DNA from: Frankia nepalensis
Lineage (GTDB): Bacteria; Actinomycetota; Actinomycetes; Frankiales; Frankiaceae
Direction of reading: 5' to 3'
Assembly: GCF_016786325.1 (NCBI RefSeq)
Contig: NZ_JADWYU010000220.1
Coordinates: 5,468-51,311 of the forward strand
Length of the DNA: 45,844 bases
Shown here: positions 34,658-43,084 of the stretch, piece by piece
How positions within the stretch are numbered: the stretch's first letter is position 1
How the letters are laid out: the number at the start of each line of letters is the position of its first letter
Translations under genes and position numbers: made by a program
Notes under the pieces: generated by a model
Seen by the model: the letters and a program-made list of their open reading frames with translations, nothing else
Database searches by the model: none
What the model was told of the DNA's origin: nothing

Positions 34658-37600
34658 GTGTCAGCCTCCGACCCACTCGCCGGTTTCTCGGCGCCGACCA
34701 GGGCGTGGTTCACGGCCGCCTTCCCCGAGCCGACCCCGGCCCAGGCCGGCGCCTGGGCGGCCGTGCGCGCCGGCGGCAGCGCGCTCGTGGTCGCGCCGAC
34801 GGGCTCGGGCAAGACGCTGGCGGCGTTCCTGTGGTCGCTGGACGAGCTGGGGCGCACCGGCCCGCCGGCGGAACCGGAACGGCGTTGCCGCGTCCTCTAC
34901 GTCAGCCCGCTGAAGGCGCTCGCCGTCGACGTGGCCCGCAACCTGCGCGCGCCGCTGGCCGGCATCCAGGCGGCCGCGACCCGCCTGGGCCTCGAGGTAC
35001 CCGAGGTGAAGGTCGCGATGCGCACCGGCGACACCCCGGCGGCCGAGCGGCGCGCGTTCGGCCGTACCCCGCCGGACATCCTGATCACCACCCCCGAGTC
35101 GCTGTTCCTGGTACTGACCAGCCAGGCGCGCGAGGCGCTGCGCGGGGTCGAGACGGTGATCGTGGACGAGGTGCACGCGGTCGCGAGCACCAAGCGGGGC
35201 GCCCACCTGGCTCTCAGCCTGGAGCGGCTGGACGCGCTGCTGGAGACTCCCGCGCGCCGGATCGGCCTGTCGGCCACGGTGCGCCCCGTCGAGGAGGTCG
35301 CCCGGTTCCTCGGCGGCGCCCGCCCCGTGACCGTGGTGCGGCCGCCGGCCGACAAGACGCTGCGGGTGGACGTGGTCGTGCCGGTGCCCGACATGACCGA
35401 GCCGGGCGACCCCGTCGGCGTGGCGGGGCTCGCCGGGCTGGCGGACCCCGACGAGGGCCCGCCGGCCGCCGTCGCGACCCGGCCGTCGATCTGGCCGGCG
35501 GTGGAGGCCCGGGTCCTCGACCTGATCGAGGCGCACACGTCGACGATCGTGTTCGCCAACTCCCGGCGGCTGGCGGAGCGGCTCTGCGCCCGGCTGAACG
35601 AGCTGCGCGCCGAACGGCTGCTCGCCGCCGAGGCGGCGTCGGTCGAGCGGGGCGCGGGCAGGGTGGACCTCGACGACCTGCTCGCGCCGGGCGCGCCGAG
35701 GTTCACGCCGGCCGAGATGATGGGCGCCGCGGGCCTCGCCCAGCCACCGCCCGCGTTCGCCGAGATCGCCCGCGCGCACCACGGCAGCGTCAGCCGGGAG
35801 CAGCGGCTGCTGATCGAGGAGGACCTCAAGGCGGGCCGGCTGGCGGCCGTGGTCGCCACCTCGAGCCTGGAGCTGGGCATCGACATGGGCGCCGTCGACC
35901 TGGTCGTGCAGATCTCGGCGCCGCCGAGCGTCGCCGCCGGGATGCAGCGGGTCGGCCGCGCGGGCCACCAGGTCGGGGCGTCGAGCCGCGGGGTGGTGCT
36001 GCCCAGCCACCGCGGCGACCTGCTGGAGTGCGCGGTCGTCGCCGAGCGGATGCGCGACGGCGAGATCGAGCAGGCCCACTACCCGCGCAACCCCCTGGAC
36101 GTCCTCGCCCAGCAGATCGTCGCGATGACGGCGGTGGACACCTGGGGGGTCGACGAGCTGGGAGCGCTGATCCGCCGGGCCGCCCCGTTCGCGACGCTGC
36201 CGGCGTCCGCGTTCGACGCCACCCTGGACATGCTCGCCGGCCGTTACCCGTCGGACGCGTTCGCCGAGCTGCGCCCCCGGATCGTCTGGGACCGCGCGGC
36301 GGGCACGGTGAGCGGCCGGCCCGGGGCGCAGCGGCTCGCGGTCACCAGCGGCGGCACGATCCCCGACCGGGGTTTGTTCGGCGTGTTCCTGGTGGGCGAG
36401 AAGGCGAGCCGCGTCGGCGAACTCGACGAGGAGATGGTCTACGAGTCCCGGACCGGGGACGTCATCCTGCTCGGCTCGTCGAGCTGGCGGATCGAGGAGA
36501 TCACCCCGAACCGGGTGGTCGTCACCCCGGCGCCGGGCCGGCCGGGCAGGCTGCCGTTCTGGCACGGCGACTCGCCCGGCCGGCCCGTCGAGCTCGGCCG
36601 GGCGATGGGGGCCTTCCTGCGCGAGCTCGCCCGGCTGGCCCCCGACGAGGCCGACGCGCGGCTGCGCGCCGCCGGCCTCGACGCGTGGGCGGCGGGCAAC
36701 CTGCTCGCCTACCTGGCCGAGCAGCGGGAGGCGACCGGGCGGCTGCCCGACGACCGCGCGCTCGTCGTCGAACGGTTCCGCGACGAGCTGGGCGACTGGC
36801 GGCTCGCGGTGCACTCCCCGTTCGGCGCGCGGGTGAACGCCCCCTGGGCGCTGGCGATCGGCGCCCGGCTGCGCGAGCGTCACGGCGTCGAGGTCCAGAT
36901 CATGCACACCGACGACGGCATCGTCGCCCGCGTGCCCGACGCCGACACCCCGCCCACCGCCGCCGACGTCGTCTTCGACCCGGAGGAGATCGCCGCGGTC
37001 GTGCGCGCCGAGGTCGGGGGCAGCGCGCTGTTCGCCAGCCGGTTCCGGGAGTGCGCCGGGCGGGCGCTGCTGCTGCCGCGCCGGTCGCCCGGCCGGCGCA
37101 CCCCGCTGTGGCAGCAGCGCCAGCGCAGCGCGGCGCTGCTGTCGGTGGCGGCCGAGTTCGAGAACTTCCCGGTGGTGCTGGAGACGATGCGCGAGTGCCT
37201 CCAGGACGTCTTCGACCTCCCGGGCCTCGTCGGCCTGCTGCGCGACGTCGACGCCCGCCGGCTGCGCGTGGTGGAGGTGGAGACGCCCGCGCCGTCGCCG
37301 TTCGCCCGATCCCTGCTGTTCGGCTACGTCGCCACCTTCCTCTACGACGGGGACGCGCCGCTGGCCGAGCGGCGCGCGCAGGTGCTGTCGCTGGACAGCC
37401 GCCTGCTGGCGGAGCTGCTCGGCGAGGCGGACCTGCGGGAGCTGATCGACCCGGAGGCGCTCGCCGCCGTCGAGGCGGAGCTGGCCCGGCTGACGCCGGA
37501 CCGCCAGGCCCGCGACGTCGAGGGGACCGCGGACCTGCTGCGGGTCCTGGGCGACCTGACCACCGCCGAGGCGCTGGCCAGAGGCGCGACCGAACAGTGG

Positions 37601-39562
37601 CTCGAGGCGCTGGCGGCGGCGGGCCGGGCCCTGCGGGTCCGGATCGGTGGCGAGGCGCGCTGGGTCGCCGTCGAGGACGCCGGCCGGCTGCGCGACGCCC
37701 TCGGGGTGCCACTCCCGGTGGGCGTGCCGGCGGCGTTCACCGAGCCCGTGCGCGACCCGCTGGGCGACCTGGTCTCCCGCTTCGCGCGCACCCGGGGCCC
37801 GTTCGACGCCGACGAGCTCGCCGCCCGGTTCGGCCTCGGGGTCTCGGTCGTGGTCGCCGCGCTGGAACGACTGGTCGGCGCCGGCCGGCTGGTGCGCGGC
37901 GAGCTGCGGCCCGGCGGCTCCGGGGAGCAGTGGTGCGACGCGGAGGTACTGCGCCGGCTGCGCCGCCGCAGCCTCGCCGCGCTGCGCCGCGAGGTCGAGG
38001 CGGTGCCGCCGCGGGCGCTCGGCGCGTTCCTGCCGGCCTGGCAGTCGGTGAGCTCCGGTCGCGCGCGCGGCGTCGACGCGGTCGCGCGCGCGGTCGAGCA
38101 GCTGCAGGGCGCGCTGATCCCGGCCAGCGCCTGGGAACGGCTGGTGCTGCCGGCGCGCGTCACCGACTACGCGCCGTCGATGCTCGACGAGCTGTGCTCG
38201 AGCGGCGAGGTGCTGTGGGCGGGCGCCGGCGGGCTGCCCGGCGACGACGGCTGGATGACGCTGGTGCTCGCCGAGGCCGCCCCGGTGCTCCTTGCGCCGG
38301 TGGAGCCCGCGTCCGCGGCCTCGGGGACCGGCGATGGCGCCGCGGGGGACGAGGTGGTCGACCTCGCGAGCCTGGGCGCCGCGGCCGCGACGCCGCTGCA
38401 CCAGGCGGTCCTGGAGACACTCGCCGACGGGGCCGCGCTGTTCTTCCGCGCGCTGTCGGACCGCGTCGGCGGCCCCGACGACACCGCGCTGGCGGACGCC
38501 ATCTGGGACCTGGTCTGGGCGGGGCTGATCACCAACGACACGCTCGCGCCGCTGCGCGTGCGCCTTGGCGGCGGTTCGGGAGTCACCCACCGAGCGCCAG
38601 CCAGGCCACGCCGGACCAGCCTGCGCTTCGCCTCCGGCTACGGAACCGGAAGCTTCTCCCAAGCGGCCGCCGGAGGCGCGAAGGACGAACATCTTCGCGC
38701 CTCCCCGGGCCGGGGCCGCCCGGTGACGCCCAGGCGCTCCGGGCCGCCCACGGTGGCGGGCCGGTGGTCGTTGCTGCCGGACCGCGACCCCGACCCGACC
38801 AGGCGGGCGCACGCGCTCGCCGAGACACTGCTCGACCGGCACGGCGTCGTCACCCGCGGCGCGGTCGCCGCCGAGCACGCGCCGGGCGGGTTCGCCGCCG
38901 TCTACCGGGTCCTGTCGGCCTTCGAGGACGCCGGGCGGGCGCGGCGGGGCTACTTCGTCGAGGGCCTCGGCGCCGCCCAGTTCGCCATGCCCGGCGCCGT
39001 GGACCGGCTACGCGCCGTCGCGGGCGAGCTGCGCGCCGCCGACGAGGAGCCCGAGTGGGCCACCGGGCCAGCGAGCGGACCGGTCCCCGCCGGAATGCCG
39101 GGCGCCCTCGGCGCGGTTGGAGCTCCCGGCGGATTCGCGCCACCCCCTCGGGGCAGCCAGCCCCGGGAGGATCGGCGGGCCGTCGTGCTCGCCGCCACCG
39201 ACCCGGCGAACCCCTACGGCGCGGCGTTGCCCTGGCCGGCGCGGCTCGACGGCGACGAGGGGCCCGCCCACCGCCCGGGCCGCAAGGCGGGGGCGCTGGT
39301 GGTGCTGGTCGACGGCGACCTGGTGCTCTATGTCGAACGCGGAGGGAAGACCTTGCTGTCCTGGCCTGAGGCGGCGCGGGCGCTGCGGCCCGCGGTGGAC
39401 GCCCTCGCGCTGGCCGTGCGCGACGGCCGGCTGGGTCAGCTCACCGTCGAACGCGCCGACGGGCGTCCCGTCGTCGACGGCGCGCTCGGCGAGGCGCTGC
39501 TGGGGGCCGGCTTCCACCCGACCCCGCGCGGCGGCCTGCGGCTGCGGGCACAGCCGCGATGA
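34658..39562 (+). CDS. lhr: Giant ATP-dependent helicase Lhr
   Basis: About 1634 residues, in the normal range for actinobacterial Lhr. The superfamily 2 helicase core has Q/I motif VVAPTGSGKTLAAFLW (Walker A near residue 46), motif II VDEVHAVASTKRGAHL near 169, motif III LSATVRP, motif V SLELGIDMGAVDLVV and motif VI QRVGRAGHQ near 429. A winged helix and the Lhr-specific C-terminal domain follow. It unwinds RNA:DNA hybrids 3'-5' in DNA repair. Two low-complexity linkers lie late in the protein (38570-38740 and 39080-39170); the first contains a perfect inverted repeat. GTG 34658 is supported by a -10 seven bases upstream; the open frame continues back to 34610. The stop overlaps the MFS start by 4 bases. 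Confidence 0.93.
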   Translation: MSASDPLAGFSAPTRAWFTAAFPEPTPAQAGAWAAVRAGGSALVVAPTGSGKTLAAFLWSLDELGRTGPPAEPERRCRVLYVSPLKALAVDVARNLRAPLAGIQAAATRLGLEVPEVKVAMRTGDTPAAERRAFGRTPPDILITTPESLFLVLTSQAREALRGVETVIVDEVHAVASTKRGAHLALSLERLDALLETPARRIGLSATVRPVEEVARFLGGARPVTVVRPPADKTLRVDVVVPVPDMTEPGDPVGVAGLAGLADPDEGPPAAVATRPSIWPAVEARVLDLIEAHTSTIVFANSRRLAERLCARLNELRAERLLAAEAASVERGAGRVDLDDLLAPGAPRFTPAEMMGAAGLAQPPPAFAEIARAHHGSVSREQRLLIEEDLKAGRLAAVVATSSLELGIDMGAVDLVVQISAPPSVAAGMQRVGRAGHQVGASSRGVVLPSHRGDLLECAVVAERMRDGEIEQAHYPRNPLDVLAQQIVAMTAVDTWGVDELGALIRRAAPFATLPASAFDATLDMLAGRYPSDAFAELRPRIVWDRAAGTVSGRPGAQRLAVTSGGTIPDRGLFGVFLVGEKASRVGELDEEMVYESRTGDVILLGSSSWRIEEITPNRVVVTPAPGRPGRLPFWHGDSPGRPVELGRAMGAFLRELARLAPDEADARLRAAGLDAWAAGNLLAYLAEQREATGRLPDDRALVVERFRDELGDWRLAVHSPFGARVNAPWALAIGARLRERHGVEVQIMHTDDGIVARVPDADTPPTAADVVFDPEEIAAVVRAEVGGSALFASRFRECAGRALLLPRRSPGRRTPLWQQRQRSAALLSVAAEFENFPVVLETMRECLQDVFDLPGLVGLLRDVDARRLRVVEVETPAPSPFARSLLFGYVATFLYDGDAPLAERRAQVLSLDSRLLAELLGEADLRELIDPEALAAVEAELARLTPDRQARDVEGTADLLRVLGDLTTAEALARGATEQWLEALAAAGRALRVRIGGEARWVAVEDAGRLRDALGVPLPVGVPAAFTEPVRDPLGDLVSRFARTRGPFDADELAARFGLGVSVVVAALERLVGAGRLVRGELRPGGSGEQWCDAEVLRRLRRRSLAALRREVEAVPPRALGAFLPAWQSVSSGRARGVDAVARAVEQLQGALIPASAWERLVLPARVTDYAPSMLDELCSSGEVLWAGAGGLPGDDGWMTLVLAEAAPVLLAPVEPASAASGTGDGAAGDEVVDLASLGAAAATPLHQAVLETLADGAALFFRALSDRVGGPDDTALADAIWDLVWAGLITNDTLAPLRVRLGGGSGVTHRAPARPRRTSLRFASGYGTGSFSQAAAGGAKDEHLRASPGRGRPVTPRRSGPPTVAGRWSLLPDRDPDPTRRAHALAETLLDRHGVVTRGAVAAEHAPGGFAAVYRVLSAFEDAGRARRGYFVEGLGAAQFAMPGAVDRLRAVAGELRAADEEPEWATGPASGPVPAGMPGALGAVGAPGGFAPPPRGSQPREDRRAVVLAATDPANPYGAALPWPARLDGDEGPAHRPGRKAGALVVLVDGDLVLYVERGGKTLLSWPEAARALRPAVDALALAVRDGRLGQLTVERADGRPVVDGALGEALLGAGFHPTPRGGLRLRAQPR
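38626..38704. repeat. Palindromic element within the lhr linker
   Basis: GGAGGCGCGAAG (38672-38683) and CTTCGCGCCTCC (38693-38704) form a perfect 12-bp inverted repeat with a 9-base loop. A third related copy, CTTCGCCTCCGGC (38626-38638), pairs with 38669-38683 with a 2-base gap, so two hairpins can compete. All are in frame inside a linker between conserved Lhr domains. Confidence 0.65.
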
Positions 39563-41215
39563 CGGAGGCGGTGCTGGACCGGCCGCGTCCGCCGGCGGCG
39601 CCGGCACGGATCTGGGGCCCCGAGCTGCGGGTCCTGACCGTCGGCCTGGTCTCGACGATCACCCTGGTCGCCTTCGAGGCGCTGGCCATCGTGACGGTCG
39701 CGCCGATGGTGTCGGCGGAGCTGCGCGGCCTCTCCCTGTACGGCTGGCTCACCGGGGCGTTCTTCCTCACCACGGTGGTCGGTCTCGTGCTGGCCGGCTC
39801 GGCGATGGACCGGGCCGGGCCCGGTCCGCCCGTTCGTCATCGGCCTGGTGCTGTTCGGCGGGGGCCTGGCGGTCGCCGCGACCGCCGTCAGCATGCCCAT
39901 GGTGATCGTCGGCCGAGGGCTGCAGGGGCTCGGGGACGGCGCGATCGCCGCGGTCAGCTTCGCGACGATCGGCCGGACATATCCCCAGCAACTGCGGCCA
40001 AAGGTGTTCGCCGTGCTGGCCAGCGCCTGGGTGATCCCCAGCCTCGGCGGGCCGGCGGCGGCCGCGTTCCTCGCCGAGCACGTCGGCTGGCGGTGGGTGT
40101 TCGGCGGCCTGATTCCGCTGGTCGTCGTCGCCGGCGGCGTCACGGCCAGGGCGCTGCGCCGCGCCACCGCCCGGCCCGCGCCGGCCGCCGCGGGCGTGGA
40201 TCCTCCCGCGGGCGTGGATCCTCCCGCGGGCGTGGACCTCCCCGCGGACGCCGTGGACGGCGGGTCGGGGTCTCCTCGGGAGTCATCGGCCGCGGGGCCG
40301 GCGCCCGCCGGCATCCGGGCGGCCGGGAGCGCCCCGGCGGCGTGGGACGAAGGCGGTCCGGACATCTGGCCCGCCGTGGAGGGCGGGAAGGGGCCGTTGC
40401 TGAGGGCGGTCCGGGTGTCGGTGGGAGCTGCCCTGGTACTCGCCGGCCTGACCAGCCGGTCCGCCCTCGGCATCCCGCTGGTCGCGGCCGGTCTGCTGAC
40501 CGGGGCCGGGCCGCTGCGCCGCCTGTTACCCGTCGGCGCGCTGCGGGCCCGCCCCGGCGCCCCGGCCGCGGTCGCCGTGCGAGGGCTGCTCACGTTCGCC
40601 TTCTTCGGCGCGGACACGTTCATCCCGCTGGCCATCACGTCGGCGCGGCACGCCTCGACCGCGGTCGCGGGGATAGCGGTCTCGGTGGCGGCGGTGATCT
40701 GGACCGTCGGCTCGTGGACCCAGGCCAGGCTCGCCGCCCGCCGTTCCGCCCGGTTCCTGGTCACCCTCGGGATGAGCACGGTGGTGCTCGGCGTGGCGGG
40801 CGCGGGGACGACGCTGCTCGTGCCCGCGGTACCCCTCCCGGTCGGGATCGCCCTGTGGGGCGTCGCCGGCTTCGGCATCGGCGTCGCCTACTCGCCGATC
40901 ATGAACGTGACGCTGAACGCGGCGCCGGCGGACCGCCAGGGCGCGGCGAGCAGCGCGGTCTCGTTGTCGGACAACCTGGGGGTCGCCTTCGGCGCGGGGC
41001 TTGGGGGCGTCATCGTCGCCGGCACCGCGAAGAGCGGCGGGACGGCCGCGGACACGGTGGCCACCGCCGCGCACACGACATCCATGGCGTCCACGTCCAC
41101 GGCGTCCACGGCTGGGCTGGCGGCCGCGTTCGCGCTCGCCTCGGCCGTGGGCCTCGTCGGCGTGCTCATCGCCCGCCGGCTGCCCACCACGGTGCTCGCG
41201 CCCGAGTCGCGGTAG
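39559..41215 (+). pseudogene. MFS transporter, interrupted by a +1 frameshift
   Basis: Major facilitator family drug/solute exporter, about 551 residues if repaired. The first frame (39559 to ~39820) encodes the N-terminus and helices 1-2 (LVSTITLVAFEALAIVTVAP, FFLTTVVGLVLAGSAMDRAG). From about 39824 the protein continues in the next frame (RPFVIGLVLFGGGLAVAATA, MVIVGRGLQGLGDGAIAA) to the stop at 41213-41215. One extra C in the CCC at 39820-39822 explains it: removing it restores AGP-VRPFVIG, the expected loop 2-3. Genuine mutation or sequencing error cannot be told apart here. Coupled to lhr by an ATGA overlap. A hexapeptide repeat sits in the central cytoplasmic loop. Confidence 0.8.
40190..40243 (+). 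repeat. Three tandem 18-bp repeats in the MFS gene
   Basis: GCGGGCGTGGATCCTCCC at 40190-40207 and 40208-40225, and a variant at 40226-40243, encode AGVDPP-AGVDPP-AGVDLP in the loop between transporter halves. In frame, so length variation is tolerated. Confidence 0.75.
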
Positions 41216-41263
41216 CCGCCCCGACCGCCCCGACCGCCCCGCCGGCCCGCCGGCCGGGCGCGG

Positions 41264-41269
41264 CAGACT
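41264..41269 (+). promoter_or_regulatory. -10 element for the DUF3046 gene
   Basis: CAGACT is followed by 6 bases and GTG 41276. The same hexamer is used before lhr. GAAGGG in between is too close to the start to be a normal ribosome site, so a leaderless transcript is likely. Confidence 0.4.
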
Positions 41270-41275
41270 GAAGGG

Positions 41276-41470
41276 GTGCGACTTACCGAGTTCTGGGCCC
41301 AGATGAACCGACAGTTCGGTTCCGGGTACGCGGAGTCCATCGCCCGTGATCATGTGCTGGCCGGCCTCGGCGGCGCCACCATCGAGGGCGCGCTCGCCCG
41401 CGGCGACGACGCGAAGGCCGTCTGGCGGGCCGTCTGCCAGGAGTTCGACGTGCCCGCCAGGGAGCGCTGA
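41276..41470 (+). CDS. DUF3046 family small protein
   Basis: 64 residues, starting MRLTEFWAQMNRQFG and containing IARDHVLAGLGG and AVWRAVCQEFDVP. This is the conserved actinobacterial family encoded just upstream of recA (Rv2738c in M. tuberculosis). Function unknown; acidic-basic mixed, no membrane segment. Its position next to recA is far better conserved than expected for an unrelated gene, so a role around RecA is often suspected, without proof. The 305-base gap that follows is the recA control region. Confidence 0.9.
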   Translation: MRLTEFWAQMNRQFGSGYAESIARDHVLAGLGGATIEGALARGDDAKAVWRAVCQEFDVPARER

Positions 41471-41634
41471 GAGTCCGGCGGGCCTGACGGGCGCCGGGTT
41501 CGTGTCGGGGAACTCGGGTGGGACGCCCAAGGTGTCGGCCGGGGTGCCGCGGGCCGTCGGCGGTCCGGCACGTGGCCCGTCGCGGCCCATGTGGAGTGGG
41601 CTCCGGGGTAGCCCGGGCGTGTCGAGTTCGAAGT

Positions 41635-41656
41635 CGAACGGATGTTCGGCTAGGGT
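41635..41656 (+). promoter_or_regulatory. LexA (SOS) box and -10 of the recA damage promoter
   Basis: CGAACGGATGTTCG at 41635-41648 is a perfect actinobacterial SOS box (GAAC-N4-GTTC with flanking C and G). TAGGGT (41651-41656) three bases later is a TANNNT -10, so bound LexA would block this promoter. Confidence 0.8.
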
Positions 41657-41664
41657 TATCCACA
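41656..41664 (+). promoter_or_regulatory. DnaA box TTATCCACA
   Basis: Perfect match to the strongest DnaA box, TTATCCACA. It overlaps the last base of the SOS-promoter -10 and would cover the predicted transcription start. Same orientation as the second box 18 bases downstream. Confidence 0.55.
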
Positions 41665-41673
41665 TGCGCGCCG

Positions 41674-41682
41674 TTGTCCACA
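41674..41682 (+). promoter_or_regulatory. DnaA box TTGTCCACA
   Basis: Perfect match to the Streptomyces-type DnaA box TTGTCCACA. Starts 18 bases after the first box on the same strand. Both lie between the two recA promoters. Confidence 0.55.
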
Positions 41683-41703
41683 GTTCCGGGCCGGGTCTCG
41701 AAA

Positions 41704-41726
41704 CTGTCGGACCCACGTCCTAACGT
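41704..41726 (+). promoter_or_regulatory. RecA-NDp/PafBC-type promoter of recA
   Basis: CTGTCGGAC (41704-41712), exactly 8 bases, TAACGT (41721-41726). It matches the LexA-independent DNA-damage promoter layout TTGTCRGTG-N8-TANNNT of mycobacterial recA, with 6 of 9 box positions. Predicted leader to the recA ATG about 43 bases. Confidence 0.6.
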
Positions 41727-41775
41727 CGCCCTCGTGGCCACAAAGACTCGACGACCTCAGCCAGGAGTAGCTCCC

Positions 41776-42807
41776 ATGGCAGGACCCGACCGCGAGAAGG
41801 CGTTGGAAAACGCTCTTGCGCAGATCGACAAGCAGTTCGGCAAGGGCTCCGTGATGCGCCTGGGGGACGACACACGCCCGCCGATCCAGGCCATCCCCAC
41901 CGGTTCGATCGCGCTCGACGTCGCGCTCGGGATCGGTGGCCTCCCGCGGGGCCGGATCATCGAGATCTACGGCCCCGAGTCATCCGGCAAGACGACGGTC
42001 GCGCTGCACGCGGTCGCCAACGCCCAGGCCGCCGGCGGCCTCGCCGCCTTCATCGACGCCGAGCACGCGCTCGACCCGGACTACGCCGCCAAGCTCGGCG
42101 TGGACACCGACAACCTGCTGGTCTCCCAGCCGGACACCGGTGAGCAGGCACTGGAGATCGCCGACCTGCTGGTCCGCTCCGGCGCGCTGGACATCATCGT
42201 CGTCGACTCGGTCGCCGCGCTGGTGCCCCGCGCCGAGATCGAGGGCGAGATGGGCGACAGCCACGTCGGCCTGCAGGCCCGGCTGATGTCCCAGGCGCTG
42301 CGGAAGATGACCGGTGCGCTGTCGAACTCCAACACCACCGCGATCTTCATCAACCAGCTTCGCGAAAAGATCGGCGTGATGTTCGGTTCGCCGGAGACCA
42401 CCACCGGTGGCAAGGCGCTGAAGTTCTATGCATCGGTCCGTCTCGACGTCCGCCGGATCGAGACCCTCAAGGACGGGCAGGACGCCGTCGGCAACCGGAC
42501 CAGGGTGAAGGTCGTCAAGAACAAGGTTGCTCCGCCGTTCCGCACCGCCGAGTTCGACATCGTCTACGGCGGCGGCATCAGCCGTGAAGGCTCGCTCATC
42601 GACATGGGTGTGGAACACGGAATCATTCGCAAGTCCGGCGCCTGGTACACCTACGACGGCGACCAGCTTGGCCAGGGCAAGGAGAACGCCCGCAACTTCC
42701 TGCGCGACAACCCCGACCTCGCCGACGAGATCGAGAAGCGCATCAAGGAGAAGCTCGGCATCGTCCCCACCCTCGAGAGCGACGCCCCCGTCCCGGTCGA
42801 CCTGTAG
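41776..42807 (+). CDS. recA: Recombinase RecA
   Basis: DNA-strand exchange ATPase and LexA co-protease. 343 residues. Walker A GPESSGKT at 66-73, Walker [11 protein letters not shown], the L1/L2 DNA-binding region [19 protein letters not shown] and [15 protein letters not shown], and an acidic C-terminus ending VPVDL. No intein, unlike M. tuberculosis RecA. ATG 41776 follows AGGAG at 41763-41767 with 8-base spacing. Control region upstream: SOS box, DnaA boxes and PafBC-type promoter. recX lies 277 bases downstream, with a hairpin between. Confidence 0.98.
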   Translation: MAGPDREKALENALAQIDKQFGKGSVMRLGDDTRPPIQAIPTGSIALDVALGIGGLPRGRIIEIYGPESSGKTTVALHAVANAQAAGGLAAFIDAEHALDPDYAAKLGVDTDNLLVSQPDTGEQALEIADLLVRSGALDIIVVDSVAALVPRAEIEGEMGDSHVGLQARLMSQALRKMTGALSNSNTTAIFINQLREKIGVMFGSPETTTGGKALKFYASVRLDVRRIETLKDGQDAVGNRTRVKVVKNKVAPPFRTAEFDIVYGGGISREGSLIDMGVEHGIIRKSGAWYTYDGDQLGQGKENARNFLRDNPDLADEIEKRIKEKLGIVPTLESDAPVPVDL

Positions 42808-42894
42808 AGGAGCGACGGGCCGCCGGAAGGCCGCCGATGGCGGTGAACACGGCGGCCCGGCCCGCGAGGAGGCCGGGTGCGGCGGACTCCGCGG

Positions 42895-42912
42895 CAGGGG
42901 GCCTCGCCCCTG
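42895..42912 (+). terminator. Hairpin between recA and recX
   Basis: CAGGGG (42895-42900) and CCCCTG (42907-42912) with a 6-base loop, 87 bases after the recA stop. May end part of the transcripts, giving less recX than recA. The rest of the gap (42808-43084) has open frames that look non-coding. Confidence 0.35.
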
Positions 42913-43084
42913 GCCCCCGCCGGTTGGACGTCTCGGTCAGGCGGCCTCGTGACATCCGCCGTGCCGGGTGTGCCGCGGCTCGTCCGACGGTCGGCGGCAC
43001 GCGTGGTCGTGGGGGCGGCCCGGCCCCGGCGCCCGACGGCCGGGCCACCCTAGATCTCAACGGTGAGCTGGTTCAGGAGGATCG

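Noticed and set aside
34661-38878. 1405-codon frame antisense to lhr
   Set aside because: Shadow of lhr with His/Gln/Arg-rich composition and no recognisable domain.
33631-39369. 1912-codon open frame on + overlapping pspM and lhr
   Set aside because: It is a different frame from Lhr, is Arg/Gly/Pro/Ala-rich without domains, and is open only because stop codons are rare at this GC content; Lhr motifs are complete in the other frame.
33730-41537. Shared 17-mer GACGCCCAAGGTGTCGG near 33730 and 41521
   Set aside because: A single shared short word is compatible with chance in 46 kb of GC-biased sequence, and the contexts (coding versus spacer) differ.
41776-42807. Intein in recA, as in M. tuberculosis
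   Set aside because: The protein is a continuous 343-residue RecA with no insertion.
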